From Acetobacter malorum (GTDB lineage: Bacteria; Pseudomonadota; Alphaproteobacteria; Acetobacterales; Acetobacteraceae), in contig NZ_LHZC01000027.1 of the NCBI RefSeq assembly GCF_001580615.1, positions 1 through 32,440 on the forward strand: a stretch of DNA of 32,440 bases, written 5' to 3'. The notes beneath the pieces are model-generated. The model was not told the origin of the DNA and did not search any database. It was given only the letters and a program-made list of their open reading frames with translations. A program made the position numbers and the translations under genes. This document shows positions 1-8,459 of the stretch, piece by piece. Within the stretch, counting starts at the first letter, position 1; each line of letters begins with the position of its first letter.

Positions 1-24
1 GCAAGCCAGGAGACCTGCCATTGC
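1..24 (+). promoter_or_regulatory. 3' end of a cobalamin riboswitch (partial)
   Basis: The window opens with GCAAGCCAGGAGACCTGCC at bases 1-19, followed by ATTGC. This matches the conserved 3' end of cobalamin (B12) riboswitch aptamers; as I recall it, the E. coli btuB leader has CAAGCCCGAAGACCTGCC at the same place. The rest of the aptamer would lie upstream, outside the window. It sits about 100 bases before the TonB-dependent receptor start, on the same strand. Bases 25-124 would then be the expression platform and ribosome-binding region. The call rests on one conserved box. Confidence 0.6.
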
Positions 25-124
25 CCGAAAGTCACGGACGGAGCTGCCATACGGGGTGATGTGGCGGCGAGGCACGGTTTGCTCAGTGCTTCCACCGCGG
101 TGACGTTGTTTTGGAGCGAACCCC

Positions 125-2356
125 GTGCGTCCTGTCTCTTATGCCCTCAGTCTCCTGTTCGGCATCAGTTGCGCGCCCGCAGCCTATGCGGCCACGCCTG
201 ATCCCTCAGACCCAAAAGCCAGCCCTGTTCAGACCCACAAAAAGCGTGGCACGCAGGCTGCAGCACCGCCAGCAGCTAAAGCCGCAGCAGGCCCTGAATA
301 TATTACGGCTTATGGCAAAACCGCCCCGCTTCAGGCCACGCCGGTTGTTGGCGGCAAGCTTGGCCTTTCCATCCAGCACACGCCGGGCACCATTAATGTG
401 GTGCAGCATGATGTGATGATGCAGCGGGGGTATGCGCAGGCTGAGCAGGCGGCAGACAGTGCGCCGGGTGTTTCCTCCGGCGGCTCTCCGGGTGCTCCGG
501 CGCAGCTGATGATGCGCGGCTTTTCCGGTAGTCAGGTTCTGATGCTGCATGACGGCCAGTATTTTGGCCCCACCACCATGGTTAACCGGCCCCAGAACAG
601 CTTCAATCTGGAAAGTGTGCAGGTGCTTAAAGGCCCGTCCTCCGTGCTGTATGGGCAGGGGGCTGTGGGTGGCACGGTGGACATGCGCACCAGAACGCCA
701 ACCTTTGATGGCCCGCACGCCAATGCGCTGATTTCTTATGGCAGTTTTAATACATGGAATGCCGGTGTGGGTGGCTCTGTGCCCATTACGCAAACGCTGG
801 CGTTACGGACGGATTTCAGCCGTACGTCTTCCGACGGGTTTGTGAAAGGGGCAGATCCACACTCGGATGATTTCACGACAACCCTGCTCTGGAAGCCGAC
901 GTCCAAATTCACGGCGCGGCTAAGCATGGATTATCTGACTGACCGACTTTCCACCTATTACGGCACGCCTCTGGTGGATTTGTCCCAAACGGGTGGGCGT
1001 GTGGGCGGTCTGTTGAGTTCCAGCAAGGGGCTGGGCATTACCCGTGCGTCACTATGGCGGTATTATAACGTGCGGGATGGCAAGGCCGGGTCTGTCAACG
1101 CCACGCCCACCCTGCATCTGGACTGGCGCGTGAACAGCCATGTTCTGTTCCATAACAGCAGCTACTTCATTTATGCCAAGCGGCGGTGGAATAATGCGGA
1201 AAGCCTGCACTATATCGGCAGCCCCGGTAGTACGGACGCCGCAGGCAATGCCATTGCTCCCGGCAGCATTAGTCGGGACCGGTTTTATGTGTATCAGAAC
1301 CAGCATCAGGTTGGGGATACGCTCCACGGGCAGTTCGATTTTTCCATTTTTGGGATGAAGAACCGCTTTGTGCTGGGTGGGGATGCGTATTACCTGCGCT
1401 TTATCCGGAACCGCGGCTTCCCCTCTGCCAATTATGCCGACAGTGTTTCTCTGGTAAGCCCGGAGGTAACACCGCTGGGTTCTTTTGCCGGGGAATATCC
1501 TTATAGCAAATCCCCCACCACCATGGTGCAGGCGGGCCTGTTTTTAGAAGATGTGCTGACTATTCGGGATAACCTGCGCCTTGTGGGTGGTTTCCGGTAT
1601 GACTGGTTATCACTGGACCGGCAGAACTATCGGCAGAATGGCCAGTTTAACGCCGGGACAAGTTTTAAAGGCCATTACAACCCGAGCAACTTCCGCATCG
1701 GGCCGGTGTTCGACATTACAAAAAATGTCAGCGTCTATGGTGTTTACACCACGGGGGAGGACCCGCCGGGTTCCAACCTGTTTGTCGCAAACAGGGGGCA
1801 GTTTACCGGGCTAAGCCATTCCCGGCAGGGCGAAATTGGCGTGAAGGCCAGCCTGTGGGACGGGCGCTTTACCACCACGCTTGCGCTGTATGATATCCGC
1901 CGCACCCGCATACTGGTTGCAACCGGGCCGGATACGGTCGCAACGGCGGGAGTGCAGAAATCGCGCGGGCTGGAGTGGCAGGGAGACCTTGCCCTCAACC
2001 GCCACTGGAGCCTGTCCGGCAACGTGGCCTACACCTATTCCCGCTATGGGTCTTTCCGCCCGAATGCGTCAGTTGATGCCTCGGGGAATGAGGTGCCCAA
2101 CGTGCCTGCCGTTACTGCTAATCTGTGGGCTATCTGGTCTCGCGTAGGGGATTTGCCGCTCGATCTTGGGGCAGGTATGCGGTACGTCTCCGCGCGGAAG
2201 GGCGATTATGCCAATACGCTTTCCATGAAAGACTATGCGCTGGTCAATGTTTTTGCAGGCTGGCATGCCTATAAAAACATTACGGTTTATGGGCGCATCG
2301 ACAATATTGGCAACAAGCGCTTCATCCAGTGGGCGGATACCGGCTATTCCGGGTAG
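125..2356 (+). CDS. TonB-dependent outer-membrane receptor, C-terminus cut by an amber codon
   Basis: TonB-energised outer-membrane transporter for a large scarce ligand. Start is GTG at 125, with GGAG about 8 bases upstream. A signal peptide ends near residue 22 (AYA|ATP). The plug domain spans about residues 75-190, with RGFSGSQVLMLHDG and LKGPSSVLYGQGAVGG, as in siderophore-type receptors; the rest is beta barrel. The frame stops at TAG (2354-2356) after ADTGYSG, without the usual final aromatic residue. The same frame continues for 17 sense codons (GAPRSFSISAQADF) to TGA at 2408-2410, which is the typical end of this family. The gene is therefore probably a recent nonsense mutant, a suppressed amber, or a sequencing error. 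The riboswitch upstream suggests a corrinoid or cobalt-related ligand, but the plug looks more siderophore-like than BtuB, so the substrate is unsettled. Confidence 0.85.
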   Translation: MRPVSYALSLLFGISCAPAAYAATPDPSDPKASPVQTHKKRGTQAAAPPAAKAAAGPEYITAYGKTAPLQATPVVGGKLGLSIQHTPGTINVVQHDVMMQRGYAQAEQAADSAPGVSSGGSPGAPAQLMMRGFSGSQVLMLHDGQYFGPTTMVNRPQNSFNLESVQVLKGPSSVLYGQGAVGGTVDMRTRTPTFDGPHANALISYGSFNTWNAGVGGSVPITQTLALRTDFSRTSSDGFVKGADPHSDDFTTTLLWKPTSKFTARLSMDYLTDRLSTYYGTPLVDLSQTGGRVGGLLSSSKGLGITRASLWRYYNVRDGKAGSVNATPTLHLDWRVNSHVLFHNSSYFIYAKRRWNNAESLHYIGSPGSTDAAGNAIAPGSISRDRFYVYQNQHQVGDTLHGQFDFSIFGMKNRFVLGGDAYYLRFIRNRGFPSANYADSVSLVSPEVTPLGSFAGEYPYSKSPTTMVQAGLFLEDVLTIRDNLRLVGGFRYDWLSLDRQNYRQNGQFNAGTSFKGHYNPSNFRIGPVFDITKNVSVYGVYTTGEDPPGSNLFVANRGQFTGLSHSRQGEIGVKASLWDGRFTTTLALYDIRRTRILVATGPDTVATAGVQKSRGLEWQGDLALNRHWSLSGNVAYTYSRYGSFRPNASVDASGNEVPNVPAVTANLWAIWSRVGDLPLDLGAGMRYVSARKGDYANTLSMKDYALVNVFAGWHAYKNITVYGRIDNIGNKRFIQWADTGYSG

Positions 2357-2410
2357 GTCATGCTCGGCGCGCCGCGCTCCTTCTCCATAAGTGCGCAGGC
2401 GGATTTCTGA
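2354..2410 (+). other. In-frame amber codon and severed C-terminal strand of the receptor
   Basis: TAG at 2354-2356 is followed in the same frame by 17 sense codons encoding VMLGAPRSFSISAQADF and then TGA. The GxPRSF...F ending is the family hallmark of the last barrel strand, whose terminal Phe is recognised by the BAM machinery. The terminator begins 7 bases after the TGA, which fits 2410 as the ancestral gene end. Confidence 0.85.
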
Positions 2411-2417
2411 AAAAGGA

Positions 2418-2444
2418 AAAAGCCGGGTGTCATGCCCGGCTTTT
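2418..2444. terminator. Bidirectional rho-independent terminator
   Basis: The stem AAAAGCCGGG (2418-2427) pairs perfectly with CCCGGCTTTT (2435-2444) around a 7-base loop. T-rich sequence follows on the plus strand (to 2450) and A-rich sequence precedes it, so it can serve both the receptor (plus) and the convergent channel gene (minus). Confidence 0.85.
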
Positions 2445-2449
2445 CTTTT

Positions 2450-4882
2450 TCACTTTTGCGGGGCAGCCAGCGTGCTGGTGACCGTAACCGGAATCTGGTT
2501 GTCCTGAAACGCCTGCCACAAGGCGAAGAGCGCCTGACTCCGCACAGCGGCGGTATCCATCCCCACACGGGCGCGGGCCGTGCCGGTCAGGATGGCGGAA
2601 CCATCCGTGACCGAAGTAATGCTGGCGGTCGGCACAGGTTGGGCTTCCACATTTTCACACGCGGCTAGCGTACTGGTGATGACATTCATCGCCTTGTGCA
2701 GGTCAGACGTAAACGGCACCTGTAGTGGGATGGTGAACACGCCGGGTTTTTCCGCCCGGGTGGCGTTACGCACCGCGGAGGTGATGAACTGCGAGTTTGG
2801 CACAATCATTGTGGAGCCATCAGCCAGCTTGATGTTGGTGGAGCGCACGCTAATACGCGCGACCTCACCATGCGCCCCGGCAATATCCACCACATCCCCA
2901 ATGGAGACGGGGCGTTCGGCCATCAGAATAATGCCGGACACAAAGTTCTGCACAATGGACTGCAAGCCAAAACCGATACCAACGGACAGGGCGCTGACAA
3001 CCCATGTCATGCTCTTGACCGTAACCCCAAGGGCTGAGGCCATGCACAGGCCGATGATAATCCACGCGCTATAAGTCAGAATATTCAGGATGGAGGCCTG
3101 CGCGCCAATATCCAGCCGCGTGGTGGGGAAGAAGTGCAGGCGGAACCAGTTTCTGACAATGCGGATGGCGTAGTGGCCCAGAATAGGCAGCCCGGCACAC
3201 AGCAGCACGGCATCCAGCGAGAGGTTGAAGCTGCCTTCCGTTGCCGACTGGCCTTTGAAGATGGACAGAATACGGCGGCCAACCTGTGAGGGATCAAACT
3301 CCGCCCCGGCCGTGGCGACGGAAAAAGCGACGATCAGCAGAAAAACGCTGAGCAGACCGGGAATAACCACGCTTGCCTGATCCACCAGCCGGGCAGGCAG
3401 ACCCAGCCTGACCAGATGCGCCCCAACCGGCGCGCTGGAGGGGAACACGCTGCTGCCCAAGGCCGTGGCCAGCAAGGCCACCAGCAGCAGGCCGGTCATG
3501 GTGATCGCCATGACGGACACCCAGGAGATGATGGTGTAGCCCAGCGGGATATAGCCCGTCAGCACAGCGCCCCAGCAGACAATGGCAATGGTGGTCACAA
3601 GTGTTCTGAGCAGCGGGGCGATTTCGGCCGAGTTTGTCGCAGGATCATCCTGCTGCGCGGACAGGCGCAACTGACGCGGGATAGCAAACAGCAGCGGGCT
3701 GACGGCAAGCGTATAAAGCCCGTCCAGAAGCTGAATGGGCAGCAGGCTCAGCCCGCTCTGGGTATCCACATAACGCAGAATGCCGCGCACAATCAGTGCC
3801 GAGGCAAACCAGAAGGGAAAGAGGCGCAGGTTGCGCGCCAGCGTGTCCGGCATGGGGAACACGCGCCATTCCGGCTTGCGGGAGAGAATGCTCATCCCCA
3901 GTTCCAGCACAAACCCGCACAGCGGAACCTGAGCCGCCACCATATCGGCCAGAGCGGACAGATCCTCCGCGACCGCATCATTATTGAAGCTGATGGCGTT
4001 CCAGATGATCTGAAACGCCCCACCCCACGCCACAACGCCAATCAGCGAGCACAAGACGGCGGCGGTAATCGGGCGAATACGGCCCGTGGGCAGAAAGCGC
4101 GAGACCAGCATCCGCACGGGGGTATGGCAGAAAAAATGGAACGCCAGCAGCAGGCCGGAGAGCACCATGGCGCCCAGCGTCAGCAGTGCATGCTGGCCGG
4201 TAAAGGCGTTTTTCAGCACCACACCAATCTCGGAGACCAGAGAGGCTGCGCGGTCTCTGTCCTGTCTGGCGGTGCTGGAAAGCTGGGACCAGAAATTGAC
4301 CCCCAGCGGGGTGGGGAACCGCTGCGTCATGGTGGCCTGCTGGATGGCCGTGCCATGCTGGCGGAGTTCCTGCACCAGTTGCTGGGCCTCCAGTTGGTAA
4401 AGCCGCAGGCGCGTCATACGGCCGGAAATATCCTGCTGTCTGGCCGTCAGCATTTTGCGCTGCTGGGTGATGGAGGCGGGTTCCGCCGCTTCCGGCTTGC
4501 CCAGAATATCCACAAAGCTCTGATAGACGGATTCATACGGCTTGATCTGCGTCAGCAGGGCATCCGCTTTGGTGGAGACCGCTGTTGCGCGGCGCAGCAG
4601 CATGTTCAGGGCATTGGTATTTTGGGTGGTGGAGTAATCTTTCCGGCTGCCCTCATAAATGGCGCGGATTTCATCCCCCATCGCGTTCAGCGTGGAGTCA
4701 GACGCAAACAGCGTGATGTCTGCAATCAGGGGGGCGGGGGCTTGTGCGGGGGCAGCGGGCTGCGTGGCCGGGGCTTCGGCCTGTGCCGCCCATGCCGTTG
4801 GGCCTGAAAGTATCGGGTGGAAAAGCCCTGCCAGAACCATGCACAGGACAGGAAGAAAAACGCGGAACGGCTGGCAGGTCAT
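2450..4882 (-). CDS. MscS-family mechanosensitive channel with DUF3772-like periplasmic domain
   Basis: Large MscS-type channel of 810 residues that would release solutes on hypo-osmotic shock. A signal peptide of about 32 residues (cleavage near AWA|AQA) precedes a helical, Ala/Gln/Leu-rich periplasmic region (about 45-220) resembling DUF3772, the domain typical of alphaproteobacterial large MscS proteins. Several membrane segments follow. The pore helix and start of the MscS beta domain are clear: GIGFGLQSIVQNFVSG (about 635-650), then ERPVSIGDVVDI and IVPNSQF. The C-terminal alpha/beta domain ends at AAPQK. The start is the ATG at 4880-4882 with AGAGAAG upstream. It is convergent with the receptor and separated from it by the shared terminator. 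The family call is firm; gating properties cannot be read from sequence. Confidence 0.88.
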   Translation of the reverse strand: MTCQPFRVFLPVLCMVLAGLFHPILSGPTAWAAQAEAPATQPAAPAQAPAPLIADITLFASDSTLNAMGDEIRAIYEGSRKDYSTTQNTNALNMLLRRATAVSTKADALLTQIKPYESVYQSFVDILGKPEAAEPASITQQRKMLTARQQDISGRMTRLRLYQLEAQQLVQELRQHGTAIQQATMTQRFPTPLGVNFWSQLSSTARQDRDRAASLVSEIGVVLKNAFTGQHALLTLGAMVLSGLLLAFHFFCHTPVRMLVSRFLPTGRIRPITAAVLCSLIGVVAWGGAFQIIWNAISFNNDAVAEDLSALADMVAAQVPLCGFVLELGMSILSRKPEWRVFPMPDTLARNLRLFPFWFASALIVRGILRYVDTQSGLSLLPIQLLDGLYTLAVSPLLFAIPRQLRLSAQQDDPATNSAEIAPLLRTLVTTIAIVCWGAVLTGYIPLGYTIISWVSVMAITMTGLLLVALLATALGSSVFPSSAPVGAHLVRLGLPARLVDQASVVIPGLLSVFLLIVAFSVATAGAEFDPSQVGRRILSIFKGQSATEGSFNLSLDAVLLCAGLPILGHYAIRIVRNWFRLHFFPTTRLDIGAQASILNILTYSAWIIIGLCMASALGVTVKSMTWVVSALSVGIGFGLQSIVQNFVSGIILMAERPVSIGDVVDIAGAHGEVARISVRSTNIKLADGSTMIVPNSQFITSAVRNATRAEKPGVFTIPLQVPFTSDLHKAMNVITSTLAACENVEAQPVPTASITSVTDGSAILTGTARARVGMDTAAVRSQALFALWQAFQDNQIPVTVTSTLAAPQK

Positions 4883-4978
4883 AAGGCTTCTCTAAACTCC
4901 GGCACAGGGGATATGGAGGTCCAACGTGCCAGAGAACCCGGAGGTTGCGAAGAGAAGGCTCTCAGGGGGCAGGAGGCT

Positions 4979-5221
4979 TTAAGAGGACTTCTTTTTGCTC
5001 TTCTTGCCGTCTTTGCTTTTGTCGTTTTTATGCATCTGGAGCGGGTCGGCATCATCTGCTGTGGTGGATTTGCCGGTCTGCGCCGTTTCCTGCAGATGGT
5101 CCTTGTAGCCGTATTTTTCCCACTCGGCTGCCGTCGTCATATGGCGCGGCTCACTCTTGCCGAACATCCCGCAGGAGCAGAGCGTAAAAGCACATACCAG
5201 CATCAGAACCGCGTGTTTCAT
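4979..5221 (-). CDS. Small lysine-rich lipoprotein, function unknown
   Basis: An 80-residue protein starting MKHAVLMLVCAFTLCSCGMF. The hydrophobic stretch followed by LCSC looks like a lipobox, with lipid attachment at the second Cys of CSC; Cys at -2 is unusual. The mature part is polar and ends in a lysine cluster (DGKKSKKKSS). I chose the ATG at 5219-5221 because an AGGAA sits about 7 bases upstream; a TTG at 5242 in the same frame would place that motif inside the gene. It lies about 90 bases downstream of mlaF on the same strand, so it may be co-transcribed with the lipid transporter genes, though no family was recognised. Confidence 0.65.
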   Translation of the reverse strand: MKHAVLMLVCAFTLCSCGMFGKSEPRHMTTAAEWEKYGYKDHLQETAQTGKSTTADDADPLQMHKNDKSKDGKKSKKKSS

Positions 5222-5310
5222 GGTCTTGTTCCTGTGTTTCAATCCGGTTGTGCTTCTATCTCACCCGGCGGGGAGGGGAGCAAGTGGAAAAGTCCGCCAA
5301 AGCGCAGCCT

Positions 5311-6087
5311 TTAGCGGCGGAGTTCCATGGTAATGGGGCCTTCGCGCCGCCCGTGGGTAAACTGGTCTACCATGGCGTTCCCGCTGTCCATCAGAGAGCT
5401 TGCCGGCCCGTGCCAGATCAGCTGGCCTTTGTAGAGCATTGCGGCGTCATCCCCGATGCGCTGGGCGGAGGCCATGTCATGCGTAATGGCAATGGCGGTG
5501 GAGCCGAGTTTCTTCACGCAGTCCACAATCAGCCCGTCAATCACAGCACCCATAATGGGGTCCAGCCCGGTTGTGGGTTCATCAAAAAACAAGATGTCCG
5601 GTTGAGCGGCAATGGCGCGGGCAAGGCCCACGCGCTTCTGCATGCCGCCGGAGAGTTCGGAGGGGTAGAGCTCCCCAACGGACGGGTCCAGCCCGACCTG
5701 AGCGAGGATGCTCCCGGCATGGCCGCGGGCGTCCTTACGGTTCAGCCGTTTGAGGGCCAGCAGGCCGAAGGTCACGTTCTCCCACACCGGCAGACTGTCA
5801 AACAGCGCGCCGTTCTGGAACAGCATGCCAATCTTGCCGCGCAGGGCGTCCTGCCTGCGGGGGGAGGCGGTCAGCATGTCCTCGCCATCAATTTCAATGC
5901 TGCCTGCGTCAGGCGTAATCAGCCCCAGAATACAGCGCAGAAGCACGGATTTCCCGCTGCCGGAACCGCCGATAATCACAAAGGACGTGCCGGGCATGAC
6001 ATCCAGATTGATGCCATCCAGCACCTTTTTGGAACCGAAGGACTTGTGAAGGTCCCGGATACGGATTTTGGGGAGGGTGCCGGTCAT
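5311..6087 (-). CDS. mlaF: MlaF-like ABC transporter ATP-binding protein (phospholipid transport)
   Basis: ATPase of the Mla-type retrograde phospholipid transporter, acting at the cytoplasmic face of the inner membrane. In its 258 residues: Walker A GGSGSGKS (40-47), Q-loop Q91, signature LSGGMQ (145-150), Walker B ILFFDEP (165-171, catalytic Glu170) and H-loop His203. The C-terminal segment VDQFTHGRREGPI resembles the MlaF tail that contacts partner subunits. Its start overlaps the end of mlaE by 4 bases, implying translational coupling. No MlaD (MCE), MlaC or MlaB gene follows, unlike the E. coli mlaFEDCB order; the next gene is a small lipoprotein. Confidence 0.88.
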   Translation of the reverse strand: MTGTLPKIRIRDLHKSFGSKKVLDGINLDVMPGTSFVIIGGSGSGKSVLLRCILGLITPDAGSIEIDGEDMLTASPRRQDALRGKIGMLFQNGALFDSLPVWENVTFGLLALKRLNRKDARGHAGSILAQVGLDPSVGELYPSELSGGMQKRVGLARAIAAQPDILFFDEPTTGLDPIMGAVIDGLIVDCVKKLGSTAIAITHDMASAQRIGDDAAMLYKGQLIWHGPASSLMDSGNAMVDQFTHGRREGPITMELRR

Positions 6088-6869
6088 TGTGAGAAGAACA
6101 GATCCGTCAGGAGGTAATCAAAGGCCAGCAGCAGGATGGATGCGGCCACCACGGCGGAGGTTGTGGCGGTGCCAACGCCTTCCGCGCCGCCTTTGCTGTT
6201 GTAGCCGTAATAGCAGCCCATCAGTGCAATCAGGAATCCGAACAGGGCGGCTTTGACCAGCCCGACGGTCACATCAATAACCTTCACGGAATTTAGCGTA
6301 GAGGTGATGTAAGCATGGGGAGAAAAGCCGAGCTTGACGACGGAGACAGTAAAGCCCCCGGCCACGCCCAATACGTCCGCCACCAGCACCAGCAGCGGCA
6401 GGGCAATAATGCCGGCCAGCAGGCGCGGGGCCACCAGATACTTCATGGGGTTGGTGGACAGGGTGGTGAGCGCATCGACCTGATCCGTCACCCGCATGGT
6501 GCCAATTTCCGCCGCCATGGCAGCACCCACGCGGCCTGCCACCATCAGCCCGGCCAGAACAGGCCCCAGCTCACGCGTTACAGCCAGCACCACAATGCCA
6601 GCAATGGCGCTCTGCACATGGTACTGCGCAAAGCCGGTGTAGGATTGCAGGGCGATCACGCCGCCGGAGAACAGGGCCGTGAGGGCTACTACAGGCAGCG
6701 AGAAAAACCCGGTTTCCAGAAATGTGGACAGGAACACGCGCCCGTAGAACGGTGGCCTGAAGATATGAGAGAGGCCGGAGAGGGCAAACAGGGTCAGAGA
6801 ACCCGCCGCGCGTATCAGGCCGAGGGTAGTACGGCCCAGTTTGGCCACAAGATCGAGCAACATATCCAT
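6084..6869 (-). CDS. mlaE: MlaE-like ABC transporter permease
   Basis: Membrane subunit of the Mla phospholipid transporter. The MlaE/YrbE pattern is clear: FLETGFFSLPVVALTALFSG, then LAVTRELGPVLAGLMVAGRVGAA with an EIGTM motif, and about five to six hydrophobic segments, ending YLLTDLFFSQ. The chosen ATG at 6867-6869 (MDMLLDLVAK) gives 261 residues, the usual family length. The frame is open up to an ATG at 6987-6989, but those 40 extra residues look non-coding. The ribosome-binding site is weak for both, so the start is the uncertain part. It overlaps mlaF by 4 bases and is divergent from ugd. Confidence 0.85.
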   Translation of the reverse strand: MDMLLDLVAKLGRTTLGLIRAAGSLTLFALSGLSHIFRPPFYGRVFLSTFLETGFFSLPVVALTALFSGGVIALQSYTGFAQYHVQSAIAGIVVLAVTRELGPVLAGLMVAGRVGAAMAAEIGTMRVTDQVDALTTLSTNPMKYLVAPRLLAGIIALPLLVLVADVLGVAGGFTVSVVKLGFSPHAYITSTLNSVKVIDVTVGLVKAALFGFLIALMGCYYGYNSKGGAEGVGTATTSAVVAASILLLAFDYLLTDLFFSQ

Positions 6870-7066
6870 CCGGTCAGGCGGTCCGGTCCTGTTTCTTGGG
6901 TGAATGATAAGACGTATCAAGCCGTAGCGTGAAGTCAGGGGGCCGTCAAAGGTCGGGTTATAAAAATGCGACATCAAGCATTGCGACATCCGCCCGCTAA
7001 GGGCATTGGTGTCAGCCAGTTTTAAAGTCCACCCAATGGATAATGAATAAGGCAGGAGGGCAGGGA

Positions 7067-8392
7067 ATGCGCATAGCCATGATCGGCGGCGGGTATGTCG
7101 GGCTTGTATCAGGCGCGTGTTTTGCCGAGTTCGGCATTAATGTCGCGATTGTTGAAACCAACCCCGCGCGTCTGTCCGCTTTGCGGGAAGGCCGTATTCC
7201 TATCTACGAGCCGGGGCTGGATGCGCTGGTGGCGTCCAACAGTCAGGCAGGCCGCCTGACGTTTGGCGATGATATTGCCAGTGCTGTGGCCGGGGCAGAG
7301 GCCGTGTTTATTGCCGTGGGCACACCGCCCCGCAATGGCGATGGCGCTGCGGATATGCAGTATGTCCACGCTGCCGCCCGCCAGATTGCGGAAGCCCTGA
7401 CCGGCTATGCCGTGATTGTCACCAAATCCACCGTGCCGGTGGGCAGCAGCCGCCGCATTGCCGAGATTATCCGGCAGGCGCGCCCGGAAGCGGATTTTGA
7501 TGTGGCCTCCAACCCGGAGTTCCTGCGCGAAGGCAGCGCCATTGGGGACTTCATGCGGCCTGACCGCGTGATTATCGGTCTGGACCAGACGCGCCCCGAA
7601 CGCGCCAGCCGGGCAGAAGATGTGCTACGCCGCGTCTATCGCCCGCTTTCCGTGATTGAAGCACCGCTGCTGTTTACGGGGCTGGAAACGGCGGAACTGA
7701 CCAAATACGCGTCCAACTCTTTCCTGGCGATGAAGATTTCCTTCATCAATGAAATGGCCGATCTGTGCGAAACTCTGGGCGCGGACGTGCATGATCTGGC
7801 CCGAGGTATGGGGCTGGACGACCGGATTGGCCGCAAGTTCCTGCAGCCCGGCCCCGGTTATGGTGGCTCCTGCTTCCCCAAGGATACGCTGGCTCTCTCC
7901 CGCATTGCGCAGGAAGCGCATAGCGCCTGCCGTCTGGTGGAAACCACTGTGCAGGTGAACGAGGCGCGGAAGGCCGGCATGGCCGGGCGCATTATTGCGG
8001 CGTGTGGTGGGTCCGTTGCCGGCAAGACGGTGGCCGTGCTGGGGCTGACCTTCAAGCCGGAAACCGATGATATGCGCGAATCCGCGTCTATCCCGATTCT
8101 GCATCGTCTGGCGGAAGCCGGGGCGGATATCCGGGCGTATGATCCGGTGGGCATGGCGGCAGCTAAATCTCTGCTGCCCGAAAGTGTCACCTATTGTGCG
8201 GACGCGCTGGATGCAGCGCAGCAGGCCGATGTGCTGGTGGTGCTGACGGAGTGGAACATTTTCCGCGCGCTCTCACCAGTTGAACTCAGCAACCGGATGC
8301 GCACCCGCACCATTGTGGACCTGCGCAATATTTTTGACCCCGCCGCCATGCGCGCTGCCGGGTTTACCTATGAGTCCGTGGGGCGTCCGTAA
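7067..8392 (+). CDS. ugd: UDP-glucose 6-dehydrogenase
   Basis: Cytosolic NAD-dependent enzyme that oxidises UDP-glucose to UDP-glucuronate, a precursor for exopolysaccharide and envelope glycans. In 441 residues: N-terminal Rossmann motif GGGYVGLVSG (7-16), VGTPP near 84-88, STVPVGSS at 121-128, FLREG at 152-156, active-site Lys213 (LTKYASN) and catalytic Cys269 in GPGYGGSCFPKD. The C-terminal UDP-binding domain has LGLTFKPETDDMRES. I chose the ATG at 7067 because AGGAGG lies about 8 bases before it; an in-frame ATG at 7043 lacks such a site. An UDP-N-acetyl-mannosamine dehydrogenase is a less likely alternative. Confidence 0.92.
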   Translation: MRIAMIGGGYVGLVSGACFAEFGINVAIVETNPARLSALREGRIPIYEPGLDALVASNSQAGRLTFGDDIASAVAGAEAVFIAVGTPPRNGDGAADMQYVHAAARQIAEALTGYAVIVTKSTVPVGSSRRIAEIIRQARPEADFDVASNPEFLREGSAIGDFMRPDRVIIGLDQTRPERASRAEDVLRRVYRPLSVIEAPLLFTGLETAELTKYASNSFLAMKISFINEMADLCETLGADVHDLARGMGLDDRIGRKFLQPGPGYGGSCFPKDTLALSRIAQEAHSACRLVETTVQVNEARKAGMAGRIIAACGGSVAGKTVAVLGLTFKPETDDMRESASIPILHRLAEAGADIRAYDPVGMAAAKSLLPESVTYCADALDAAQQADVLVVLTEWNIFRALSPVELSNRMRTRTIVDLRNIFDPAAMRAAGFTYESVGRP

Positions 8393-8452
8393 GCCCCGGC
8401 TCTTGAGAACCGGGGTGTCCGCCCCCAGATGAGCGGCATGATGATGGGGGAG
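8393..8452 (+). promoter_or_regulatory. Two tandem hairpins between ugd and radA, the second masking the radA ribosome-binding site
   Basis: GCCCCGG (8393-8399) pairs with CCGGGGT (8410-8416), directly after the ugd stop; it lacks a T tract, so it would be a weak terminator at best. CCCCCA (8422-8427) pairs with TGGGGG (8445-8450), which overlaps the GGGGGAG that serves as the radA ribosome-binding site. The pairing is seen in the sequence; a regulatory effect is inferred. Confidence 0.4.
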
Positions 8453-8459
8453 AACGCTC

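Noticed and set aside
3416..4807. Open frame of 463 codons on the plus strand, antisense to the MscS gene
   Set aside because: Low-complexity Gln/Arg/Gly/His product typical of GC-rich antisense frames; the minus strand encodes a full channel protein.
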